From Lachnospiraceae bacterium (lineage in GTDB: Bacteria > Bacillota > Clostridia > Lachnospirales > Lachnospiraceae): a DNA stretch of 64,000 bases. Location of the stretch: contig JAILES010000063.1 of assembly GCA_024687205.1 (NCBI GenBank), positions 58,508 to 122,507 of the forward strand, read 5' to 3'. This document shows, piece after piece, positions 15,181 through 22,739 of the stretch. The notes under the pieces were generated by a model. That model did no database searches. It was not told where the DNA came from and worked only from the letters and a program-made list of their open reading frames with translations. The translations under genes were made by a program, and so were the position numbers. Position 1 is the first letter of the stretch; each line of letters opens with the position of its first letter.

Positions 15181-16203
15181 ATGAAAGCAGAAATTGATAA
15201 GGGATATATCCCCTTCGATTGGAATAATGTTGAGAACAGGGAACACTGGCTGGAACCCTGCGAGGAGAGTTATTACTATGCACAGAAGTGGAAAAGGGAA
15301 GGCAGAAGGAGTGTGCTGGATCTGGGCTGCGGGCTGGGGCGTCATGCGGTACTCTTTGCAAAGTGCGGCTTTAAGGTGACCGCAACGGATATTTCAAAAG
15401 ATGCGCTGGACTTCCTGAAACAATACCGCAGGGAACAGGGGGTGAACATCTCATGCCGCTTGGCGGACATGGAAAAGCTTCCGTTTGCGGATGATGCCTT
15501 TGACTGCATTTTTGCTATGCATTCCGCGGGACATGCGGATACCGAAGGAATGAAGAGGGTCATGAATGAGATCAGGCGTGTGCTTAAACCGGACGGATCA
15601 GTGTTTATGACACTTTGCTCAAAAGAAACATGGACATATGCGCAGTCCGGGATGCCGAAGGTAGATGAGAATACCGTGATCAAAACAAAAGGACCCGAGC
15701 AGGGAGTGCCGCATTTTTTTGTGGATCCGGATGACATCGCAAAGCTTTTTAAGGATTTTGAACTGGTCAAAGTGAGGCATATCGATGACTGTTATGATAG
15801 CGGCAAGTGGAGGATCGAGAAGCATTATTTCATCGAAGCGATGATCAGAAAGCAGGCTAAAAATCTTGATTATTCCGATATCATAGGAAAACATGTGGAT
15901 TGTAAGATAGACAGACCTTTAGGAACAGCGCATCCGAGACATCCGGATCTTAAGTATGAGGTCAATTACGGATATGTAGAAGGCGTGATCGGCGGAGACG
16001 GAGCGGAGCAGGATGTGTACATATTGGGAGCGGAGGAACCGCTTAAAAAGTTTTCCGGGACTGTTATAGCCGTATACCACAGATTAAACGATAACGAAGA
16101 TAAATGGATCGTGGCGCTTCAGGGAGCGGAATTTTCACGGGAAGAGATACTTGAAAGAATCGAGTTTCAGGAAAAATTCTTTGACGGAGAACTGTATATA
16201 TAG
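15181..16203 (+). CDS. Methyltransferase fused to inorganic-pyrophosphatase-like domain
   Basis: 340 residues from ATG 15181. The N-terminal class I methyltransferase (about 40-200) has LDLGCGLG at 47-54, the acidic TDIS, and FDCIFAMHSAGH. The C-terminal domain (233-340) reads DRPLGTAHPRHPDLKYEVNY, then DGAEQDVYILG, GTVIAVYHR, DKWIVA and FQEKFFD. This matches small stand-alone class I inorganic-pyrophosphatase-like proteins common in Firmicutes. The fusion could pull a methylation reaction or be modular co-regulation; neither is shown. SD AAAGGAG touches a REP copy. Confidence 0.75.
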   Translation: MKAEIDKGYIPFDWNNVENREHWLEPCEESYYYAQKWKREGRRSVLDLGCGLGRHAVLFAKCGFKVTATDISKDALDFLKQYRREQGVNISCRLADMEKLPFADDAFDCIFAMHSAGHADTEGMKRVMNEIRRVLKPDGSVFMTLCSKETWTYAQSGMPKVDENTVIKTKGPEQGVPHFFVDPDDIAKLFKDFELVKVRHIDDCYDSGKWRIEKHYFIEAMIRKQAKNLDYSDIIGKHVDCKIDRPLGTAHPRHPDLKYEVNYGYVEGVIGGDGAEQDVYILGAEEPLKKFSGTVIAVYHRLNDNEDKWIVALQGAEFSREEILERIEFQEKFFDGELYI

Positions 16204-16206
16204 AAT

Positions 16207-16232
16207 CAACCGGAGAACCGTCCCCCTGATTG
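16207..16232. repeat. REP-like copy 11 (forward)
   Basis: Forward copy three bases after the methyltransferase stop and directly before the promoter of the GntR-ABC operon. This copy is not followed by an SD. Confidence 0.9.
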
Positions 16233-16236
16233 GGTG

Positions 16237-16270
16237 TTGACAACTGTTTAATGCTGTTATATACTGTTTA
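16237..16270 (+). promoter_or_regulatory. Sigma-A-type promoter with possible GntR operator half-sites
   Basis: TTGACA (16237-16242), 17-bp spacer, TATACT (16260-16265). The octamer ACTGTTTA occurs at 16243-16250 and again at 16263-16270, two turns of helix apart and overlapping both core elements, a plausible site for autoregulation by the GntR protein encoded directly downstream. Confidence 0.7.
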
Positions 16271-16291
16271 TTGTCCGGGGAGGGATGATGC

Positions 16292-16666
16292 ATGCATGTG
16301 ATAATCAATAACAGTTCCATGATACCTGTCTATGAACAGCTGGTGGAACAGATACGGCAGCAGATAATGCTGGGTGAGCTCAAGGAAGGTGAAGGCCTTC
16401 CATCGGTCAGGAGCTTTGCGGCGGAACTGAAGATCAGCGCCCTTACGGTAAAGAAAGCGTATGACAAGCTTGAAGAAGACGGGCTGGTGATCACGGTTCA
16501 CGGTAAAGGGACCTATGTGGCAGCCACCGATACCGGGCTGGCCGCCGAGGCCAGAAGAAGAGCAGCAGAAGAAGATCTGTCGCTTGCCGTATCCAAAGCG
16601 AGGCTGGCGGGACTTGATAATGATGAGATCCGCGAGATCCTCGAGATGATACTGGAGGAAGAATAA
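16292..16666 (+). CDS. GntR-family regulator, YtrA type
   Basis: 124 residues: an N-terminal winged helix (MIPVYEQLVEQIRQQI, then LPSVRSFAAELKISALTVKK, then VHGKGTYVA) and only a short helical C-terminus, the hallmark of YtrA-type GntR regulators. These normally repress their own operon with an adjacent ABC transporter, often in response to cell-wall or peptide antibiotics. The start follows GGGGAGGG by about seven bases. It is one base from the ATPase gene. Confidence 0.85.
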   Translation: MHVIINNSSMIPVYEQLVEQIRQQIMLGELKEGEGLPSVRSFAAELKISALTVKKAYDKLEEDGLVITVHGKGTYVAATDTGLAAEARRRAAEEDLSLAVSKARLAGLDNDEIREILEMILEEE

Positions 16667-16667
16667 A

Positions 16668-17543
16668 ATGATCAAGATGAATGAATTGACAAAGGTATAC
16701 AAAGACTTTGACCTGAATATATCCATGGAGATCGCACCGGGTTCGGTCGTCGGTCTGATAGGAAAGAACGGTGCAGGAAAGAGTACTACGATAAAAGCAA
16801 TCCTCGGTCTTATCCGTCCCACCTCGGGAAAGATAGAAGTACTGGGAAAAGATCCCATGGATTTCAGCGCGAAGGACAGGGAAGAAATAGGCGCATGCCT
16901 GGCGGATTCAGGCTTCAGCCGTATGTTTTATGTGAAAGATGTTATAGCTGTACTCAAAAAGATGTACAAAGACTTTGATGAGGAATTTTTCCGCGCCCGC
17001 TGCAAGGAGCAGGGACTGCCCCTTGATAAAGCTATAGGAGATTTTTCAACGGGTATGAAAGCCAAGCTCCGCGTGCTCACGGCCATCAGCCACAAGGCAA
17101 AGCTTCTTATCCTTGATGAGCCTACATCCGGCCTGGATGTCATGGCGCGTAACGATATACTTGATATGCTCCGTGCTTACATGGCCGAAGATGAAGAGCG
17201 CAGCATGCTGATCAGCTCACATATATCTACGGATCTGGAAGGTCTGTGTGATGAGATCTATATGATAAGCAACGGCAGGCTGGTGCTTCACGAAGACACC
17301 GATATACTTCTCGGAAAATACGGCATCATAAAGCTTTCGGAAGAAGAATACGCAAAGCTGGACAAAAACTATATCGTCAGTGCAAAGAAGCAGCCCTACG
17401 GTTACGACTGCCTTACAAACGAAAAAGCATTTTACATGGAAAATTACCCGACCACAGCAATAGAGAACAGCAATATCGACAGTATAATAATACTGATGCT
17501 GGGTGGCGAACATACAGATGTTAAGGAGGAAAGCAGATCATGA
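16668..17543 (+). CDS. ABC transporter ATPase (YtrB-like)
   Basis: 291 residues. Walker A GKNGAGKST at about 33-41, signature FSTGMKAKL (variant of LSGGQ), Walker B LLILDEP and the switch His in SSHIS are all present. The roughly 70-residue C-terminal extension is typical of exporters paired with ABC-2 permeases. It overlaps the permease gene by four bases (ATGA). Confidence 0.9.
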   Translation: MIKMNELTKVYKDFDLNISMEIAPGSVVGLIGKNGAGKSTTIKAILGLIRPTSGKIEVLGKDPMDFSAKDREEIGACLADSGFSRMFYVKDVIAVLKKMYKDFDEEFFRARCKEQGLPLDKAIGDFSTGMKAKLRVLTAISHKAKLLILDEPTSGLDVMARNDILDMLRAYMAEDEERSMLISSHISTDLEGLCDEIYMISNGRLVLHEDTDILLGKYGIIKLSEEEYAKLDKNYIVSAKKQPYGYDCLTNEKAFYMENYPTTAIENSNIDSIIILMLGGEHTDVKEESRS

Positions 17544-18193
17544 GAGGATTGATTGAAAAAGATATCAGATTATTGTTACAGAGAAAAAAAGCCATGGCTC
17601 TGCTTGCCGCTATGGCCGTGTTCCTTTCCGTCGGTATGGACGATTCCTTTGTTACTTCTTATCTGTCCATGGTGGGTATGGTACTTGCGGTGAGTACAAT
17701 ATCTTATGATGAATTTGATAACGGTCACCCTTTCATGTTTACGCTGCCCATAAGCCGTAAGGGCTATGCGGCTGAAAAACTTCTGTTTGGCAGCGGCTGT
17801 ATAATTCTCTGCTGGCTCTGCGGCGTGGTGATACAGTGTATAGTTTCGACGATAACAGGCAAGGGGCTGGACTTTGCTTCCTTCCTGTCCGGTGCATTCA
17901 TCTATCTGGCTGTATTTCTGATAATGCTGTCTGTTCTGGTACCGGTGGAACTGTATTTCGGAATGGAAAAGGCCCGTGTGGCTATGGTAGTGATATTCGG
18001 CGGCTGCTTTGCGGCAGGTATGCTGGGACCTAAGCTTGCCAATGCCCTGAAGCTGGACATTACTCCCGTGGTCGAAAACCTGAAAAGGCTTCCGAAGGGC
18101 GGACTTATCGGTGGCGGAGTGACGCTTACCCTGGCGATAATGGCACTGTCCTGTCTGATCGCGATAAGGGTCATGGAGAAGAAGGAATTCTGA
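17540..18193 (+). CDS. ABC-2 type permease subunit
   Basis: 217 residues with about six hydrophobic segments starting near residue 17 (ALLAAMAVFLSVGM) and ending with ALSCLIAIRV. FMFTLPISRKGYAAEK is the conserved region of ABC2_membrane_5 proteins. It completes the GntR-ATPase-permease unit, which is closed by the terminator at 18230-18255. Confidence 0.85.
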   Translation: MRGLIEKDIRLLLQRKKAMALLAAMAVFLSVGMDDSFVTSYLSMVGMVLAVSTISYDEFDNGHPFMFTLPISRKGYAAEKLLFGSGCIILCWLCGVVIQCIVSTITGKGLDFASFLSGAFIYLAVFLIMLSVLVPVELYFGMEKARVAMVVIFGGCFAAGMLGPKLANALKLDITPVVENLKRLPKGGLIGGGVTLTLAIMALSCLIAIRVMEKKEF

Positions 18194-18229
18194 AGCCGGG
18201 AAACGGTTAAATAAGCATTGATGCTATAA

Positions 18230-18255
18230 GGCGGGAGGCGGCTCCCGCCTTTTTT
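18230..18255 (+). terminator. Rho-independent terminator of the GntR-ABC operon
   Basis: Stem GGCGGGAG/CTCCCGCC with a four-base loop followed by a T tract at 18250-18255. The end of the T tract overlaps the -35 element of the next promoter. Confidence 0.9.
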
Positions 18256-18282
18256 GACATAAGCTTTATGATTTGCTAAATT
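18254..18282 (+). promoter_or_regulatory. Promoter overlapping the upstream terminator's T tract
   Basis: TTGACA at 18254-18259, then TAAATT at 18277-18282, with 17 bases between them. The first two T residues belong to the T tract of the preceding terminator. It drives the LacI-like/GGDEF gene at 18342. Confidence 0.6.
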
Positions 18283-18341
18283 ATCATAAGAAGTATCGGA
18301 ACGCAGCAAAGTGATGTACCGTATTTCTGAGGAGGCAGCCG

Positions 18342-20231
18342 ATGAAGAAAGAACGGAAAAAGGTAGCGTTATTCGGAAGCAATTTTACCAGCAGGTATAA
18401 GCGCAGTTTATGCAGGGCTTTTACCATAGCGGCGGAAGAATTCGGCGTTGATCTGGTTGTTTTTAATACTTACGGTCAGATAGGCTACAGAAACGGTTTC
18501 AGGGAAGACTATGAGACCGGGATACTTGATTATATGGATCTGGACCGCTTCGACGGAATCGTATTTGACGGAGACGGATACAGTGTGGAAGAAATGGCGG
18601 AAAGCATTAAGCGGAGGCTGAGGAAAGTAAAGTGCCCGGTGATCTCCGTAAGCGGGCATATAGACGGCTTTTATAACATCGAATTTGATGATGCCGGCGG
18701 GCTCCGCAGCATGGTAGAGCACTTTATCGAACACCATAAATTTTCAAAGATAGCTTATTTTGCCGGCCCCGGTGATCATCCTGATGCACGACTCAGGCTT
18801 AAAGAATTCCGCAGCGTGATGAAAGAACACGGACTTCCCGAAGACGGCGTGGGAATGTTTGAAGGAGACTTCTGGTATGATAAAGGCATGGAGGCGGCCG
18901 GATATTTTCTTTCGCTTCCGGAGCGGCCCGAGGCGATAGTCTGTGCGAATGACTATATGGCGATATCTCTGATCAACGGACTCAGAAAACACGGACTTAA
19001 AGTTCCCGATGATATCGCAGTATCCGGCTACGACGGAACCATAGAAGGAAAAGAGTTCCTGCCGCATCTTTCATCGGTAACAAGAGAGCGTACGGAACTG
19101 GCGCGCAGAGCGCTGCAACTGCTGGTCAATTTTGCGGACGGCAAAGAAAAAGAAGTTGACTTACGTGTATATCCGGAACCGGTCTTCTCCCAGTCGTGCG
19201 GCTGCGAACCGCTGGAATATGAGCATGTACTGGAAACCGTAGCCCGGGTGCATGAAGAGGCAAGAATGCTTTCAACGGCTGTATATGAGTCTGAATCGGC
19301 GATGGTCAAGCTCAATAAAGTTGACAGCATAAGAAGGATGGAGTCTGTATTTGAGGAGGATTCAGTAAACTTCGGAGAATACTCTTCTTTCTTCATGATG
19401 GTACATACTGACAGGAACGGCGTCCCGGCTTATGACAGCAGTTTTACCACTCCATCCGGAAGATTCGTGCCGGTGATCTGGATAGATAAAAATAAAGAAT
19501 ATACCGCCAGTCCTCATTCTTTTGACAAAGATAAGTTCATACCCTGCTCGGATTCAGACAGATGTCATGTTTACTATATCATGAGCGTTCACTGTGCCGA
19601 TAAACTCTTCGGATATTCTGTCGTTGAGATGACGGGCAAGGACATCTTCAATGAGTTTCATAATGTGTGGATACACAATCTGGGCCTGACTCTGAGTGCA
19701 CTTGAGAAAAATGATCACATAAATAAACTGATAAATAAACTTGAGGGGCTCAGCATTACCGACGATCTTACCGGGTTGCTTAACAGGCGCGGCTTCGATG
19801 ACAGGTCGCGAAATGAGATAGCGGAGATCCGTGAGAAAAAGACCGTATGTACCATGGTCATCGATATGGACGGACTGAAAGCCATCAACGATGAATATGG
19901 CCATTACGAAGGCGACCGTGCCATCAAATCGCTGGCCGAAATAATACGGAAAAGCTGCGATTCCGGAGAGATAGCGGGAAGAGCAGGCGGAGACGAGTTC
20001 TATATCTTTGCTTCCGATTATTCCGAGACACGCCTTAAAAGATTCACTGATCATATCAGGGAATATATGGAGGAATACAATAAGACGAACAAAAAAGACT
20101 ATAAGCTGGATTTCAGTTTCGGTGCATATATAACGGAAACGGACTGTTACGGGCGCCTGGAAGATTTTTTGAAGATCAGCGATGAGAGAATGTATGAACA
20201 GAAGATGGGCAAGCCCGGAAGACGGCGGTAG
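18342..20231 (+). CDS. LacI-like periplasmic-binding-fold sensor with GGDEF diguanylate cyclase domain
   Basis: 629 residues, no signal peptide and no membrane span, hence cytoplasmic. Residues 1-280 form a LacI/RbsB-type sugar-binding fold (ICANDY-like VCANDYMAISLINGLR, IAVSGYDGT), ending with the SQSCGC element common to such Clostridial hybrids. A middle region (290-460) contains a GAF-like or coiled linker. The C-terminal GGDEF domain has DDLTGLLNRRGF and an intact AGGDEF near 547-552. It probably makes c-di-GMP in response to an intracellular sugar; the ligand is not known. Own promoter at 18254. Confidence 0.85.
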   Translation: MKKERKKVALFGSNFTSRYKRSLCRAFTIAAEEFGVDLVVFNTYGQIGYRNGFREDYETGILDYMDLDRFDGIVFDGDGYSVEEMAESIKRRLRKVKCPVISVSGHIDGFYNIEFDDAGGLRSMVEHFIEHHKFSKIAYFAGPGDHPDARLRLKEFRSVMKEHGLPEDGVGMFEGDFWYDKGMEAAGYFLSLPERPEAIVCANDYMAISLINGLRKHGLKVPDDIAVSGYDGTIEGKEFLPHLSSVTRERTELARRALQLLVNFADGKEKEVDLRVYPEPVFSQSCGCEPLEYEHVLETVARVHEEARMLSTAVYESESAMVKLNKVDSIRRMESVFEEDSVNFGEYSSFFMMVHTDRNGVPAYDSSFTTPSGRFVPVIWIDKNKEYTASPHSFDKDKFIPCSDSDRCHVYYIMSVHCADKLFGYSVVEMTGKDIFNEFHNVWIHNLGLTLSALEKNDHINKLINKLEGLSITDDLTGLLNRRGFDDRSRNEIAEIREKKTVCTMVIDMDGLKAINDEYGHYEGDRAIKSLAEIIRKSCDSGEIAGRAGGDEFYIFASDYSETRLKRFTDHIREYMEEYNKTNKKDYKLDFSFGAYITETDCYGRLEDFLKISDERMYEQKMGKPGRRR

Positions 20232-20261
20232 TATTGCATATCCGATATGCGGAATTAACGG

Positions 20262-20855
20262 ATGACAGAACAGATAAGTGAAAAGATAAGCTATATCAGC
20301 TGTTCAGCTGAGCCCTTGTCTGCGGACATAGGTATCATAAAAACAGATAACGGAGTCTGGCTGTATGACTGCGGTAATGATATAAACAGCATAGCCGGAC
20401 TTGGCGGCAGCTATAATATCGTTCTCTCGCATTTCCATCCGGATCATACCGGGAACCTGGATAAACTGGGTATTAACGAACTCTATATTTCAAAGGAAAC
20501 AGCCGGACATATAAAGCGGCCCGGAGTGATCGTTGAGAAAGATCTGTATATCGGGGAGCTTCATATATTTCCTCTCCGGTCATGCCATGCAAAGGGATGT
20601 CTGGCGCTGGAAGTGGATGAGAGCTGGTGTTTTGTGGGAGATGCCCTGTACGGAAGGGAAAAGGCGGGACGGTATTCATATAATGCACAGCTGTTGAAAG
20701 AGGAAACGGAGCAGTTAAAAAAGCTTAAGGCACGGTATCTTCTGGTAAGCCATTATCCGGGACTGGTACGGGATAAAGCTGAAGTGATCGGTGAATTGGA
20801 AAGCATATATGCCCTGAGACAGCCGGGGGAGCCCGAGATAGCTGTCAGGAAATGA
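20262..20855 (+). CDS. Metallo-beta-lactamase-fold hydrolase
   Basis: 197 residues. The metal-binding signature is SHFHPDHTG at about 56-64, with later ligands RSCHAKG (His about 109), VGDALYG (Asp about 126) and VSHYPG (His about 166). This is a small MBL-fold protein; glyoxalase II-like or cyclic-nucleotide hydrolase activity cannot be separated by eye. It sits between the GGDEF sensor and the esterase, with 30 and 13 bases on either side. Confidence 0.8.
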   Translation: MTEQISEKISYISCSAEPLSADIGIIKTDNGVWLYDCGNDINSIAGLGGSYNIVLSHFHPDHTGNLDKLGINELYISKETAGHIKRPGVIVEKDLYIGELHIFPLRSCHAKGCLALEVDESWCFVGDALYGREKAGRYSYNAQLLKEETEQLKKLKARYLLVSHYPGLVRDKAEVIGELESIYALRQPGEPEIAVRK

Positions 20856-20868
20856 AAGGAGAAGTAGT

Positions 20869-21606
20869 ATGGAAGAGTTTTATATTGACTGCGACGGGAT
20901 AAGACTGCATGCAAAACTGGAAAAGCCGGAAGGAGCGGAGAAATGTCCGCTGTGTATCCTTATCCACGGTTTTACCGGACATATGGAAGAGGATCATATA
21001 CTTGCCGTAAAGGATGCCATGCTTGAAAGCGGCGTGGCGGTGCTCAGGGCAGAAATGTACGGCCACGGAGGCAGTGACGGTGAGTTCAGAAAACATACGC
21101 TTTACAAATGGGTGACCAATGCGCTGGCAGTGGTGGAATATGCGAAAAAACTGGATTTCGTGACGGAACTGTATCTGAGCGGGCATTCCCAGGGAGGCTT
21201 GCTGACAATGCTGGTCGGCGGCATGCGCTCCGACGATCTGAAAGCCATAATACCCCTGTCACCGGCCTGGATGATACCCGACGGTGCAAGGCGGGGACAT
21301 GTTCTTGATATGGAGTTTGATCCTAAGCATATACCAGAGGTGCTGGACGGCTGGGGCTTAAGTCTGGACGGTGACTATGTGAGAACGGCCCAGACCATAC
21401 ATGTTGAAGATGAGATAGCAAGATATGAGGGGCCGGTGCTGATAATACACGGAGAGGCGGATCCGGTAGTTCCCTTTGCTTATGTGGACAGGGCAGTAAA
21501 GCTGTATAAAGATGCAAAACTTGCATTGATAAAAGATGCTGACCATTGCTTCGGCGGGCATCTTGACGAACTGTCAGCTGCTGTCCGCGATTTTTTCGGA
21601 CAGTAA
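20869..21606 (+). CDS. Alpha/beta hydrolase, feruloyl/cinnamoyl esterase-like (Est1E-like)
   Basis: 245 residues. Oxyanion region IHGFTGHMEE at about 32-41, nucleophile elbow GHSQGG (Ser about 106), acid Asp in HGEADPVVP, and His in DADHCFGGH. LRAEMYGHGGSDG and YAKKLDFVTELYLSGHSQGG match closely what I remember of Est1E from Butyrivibrio proteoclasticus and related lactobacillus cinnamoyl esterases, which release ferulate from arabinoxylan. No signal peptide, so it would act on imported feruloylated oligosaccharides. This fits the arabinose operon at 29.6-33.6 kb. Confidence 0.85.
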   Translation: MEEFYIDCDGIRLHAKLEKPEGAEKCPLCILIHGFTGHMEEDHILAVKDAMLESGVAVLRAEMYGHGGSDGEFRKHTLYKWVTNALAVVEYAKKLDFVTELYLSGHSQGGLLTMLVGGMRSDDLKAIIPLSPAWMIPDGARRGHVLDMEFDPKHIPEVLDGWGLSLDGDYVRTAQTIHVEDEIARYEGPVLIIHGEADPVVPFAYVDRAVKLYKDAKLALIKDADHCFGGHLDELSAAVRDFFGQ

Positions 21607-21747
21607 GAAGCGGCGGGGGGATTGTCAACAAACAACCGCGGAACCGTCCCCGTGATTGTCAGAAGCGGCGGGGGGATTGTCAACAAACAACCGAGGAACC
21701 GTCCCCGTGATTGTCAACAAACAACCGCGGAACCGTCCCCGTGATTG
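21606..21747. repeat. REP-like copies 12-14 with tandem 55-bp duplication
   Basis: Two 55-bp units (21606-21660 and 21661-21715) differ by one base and each contains a forward REP core (21633-21658, 21688-21713). A third core follows at 21722-21747, preceded by the shared ACAAACAACCG segment. AAAGGAG comes directly after the third copy and is the SD of the DHFR-GNAT gene. The unit includes GCGGCGGGGGGATTG, which is not part of other copies. Confidence 0.9.
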
Positions 21748-21760
21748 AAAGGAGAGAAAG

Positions 21761-22726
21761 ATGATAGGCTTGATAGTTGCGAGATCGAAGAATAATGTGA
21801 TAGGAAAGCAGGGCATGATACCCTGGAAGATAAAGGGAGAGCAGAAGCAGTTCAAGGAACTGACGACGGGAAATGCGGTGATAATGGGCAGGAAGTCATA
21901 TGAGGAGATAGGCCGGCCGCTGCCGAACAGACTGAACATTATCGTATCGGGGACAAAAAAGTTTGAGGGAGAAAACCTGCTGACTGCGTATTCGGTGCAG
22001 GAAGCGATAAAGCTTGCGGGAGATAAGAAAGTATATATCGCCGGCGGTTACGGCCTGTACAAGGAAGCTCTGCCCTATGTCGACAAAATGTATATCACCG
22101 AAGTCGATACCGTTATAGAAGACGGAGACGTGTTCTTTCCCGGGTTTGATGAAAGTGAGTTTGAAAAGAGCACAGGTAAAACGGGCGGAGATGAGATCAG
22201 CTTTACCCGTACGGTTTATACCAGAAAGGTACAACAGCATGAGATCAACGGAAAAAACATCACATTCAGAAAACTCGGCGAAGCCGATCTTGATACTTTT
22301 ATCGGAATGCGTATAGGCCAGCTTACGGAGGAATATGAAGCGGAAGGAAAGAATCCTCCCGAAGGCGTGGATCTGGAAACCGCACTTAAGGAATACTATC
22401 ACGAGCATATGGCGGATAATACTTTTGTTTCCTGGCTTGCCCTTGACGGTGATAAGATCATAGGGACCAGTGGCATGTCCTTTGTGGTGAAGCCGCCCTA
22501 TTTCGCCTGTCCCACAGGAAGGCTGGGACTTTTATCCAGCATGTTCACGGATCCGGACTACAGGCGTATGGGTATAGCAATGGAACTGCTGCAGAGAGTG
22601 ACGGAAGAGGCGAGAGATTACGGCTGCGGTGCCGTATGGATCACTGCTTCGAATATGGGAGTGAAGCTGTACACCGCTTACGGTTTTGAACATAACGGTA
22701 ATTTCATGCAGTATAAACTCGTATAA
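21761..22726 (+). CDS. Dihydrofolate reductase-GNAT fusion
   Basis: 321 residues. Residues 1-155 are a complete DHFR: LIVARSKNNVIGKQGMIPW, VIMGRKSYEEIG, YIAGGYGLYKEAL, MYITEVD. Residues about 165-321 are a GNAT domain with YRRMGIAMELL near 267-277 and GVKLYTAYGFEH. DHFR reduces dihydrofolate with NADPH; Lachnospiraceae often carry stand-alone DHFR, so the acetyltransferase addition is the odd part. The join is seamless, without a stop or REP. SD AAAGGAGAG abuts a REP copy. No thymidylate synthase is nearby. Confidence 0.88.
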   Translation: MIGLIVARSKNNVIGKQGMIPWKIKGEQKQFKELTTGNAVIMGRKSYEEIGRPLPNRLNIIVSGTKKFEGENLLTAYSVQEAIKLAGDKKVYIAGGYGLYKEALPYVDKMYITEVDTVIEDGDVFFPGFDESEFEKSTGKTGGDEISFTRTVYTRKVQQHEINGKNITFRKLGEADLDTFIGMRIGQLTEEYEAEGKNPPEGVDLETALKEYYHEHMADNTFVSWLALDGDKIIGTSGMSFVVKPPYFACPTGRLGLLSSMFTDPDYRRMGIAMELLQRVTEEARDYGCGAVWITASNMGVKLYTAYGFEHNGNFMQYKLV

Positions 22727-22739
22727 AGGAACGAAGAAA

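Noticed and set aside
1..16203. Integron cassette array
   Set aside because: The run of small co-oriented resistance-like genes suggests it, but there is no tyrosine integrase and the intergenic repeats are 26-bp REPs lacking attC structure.
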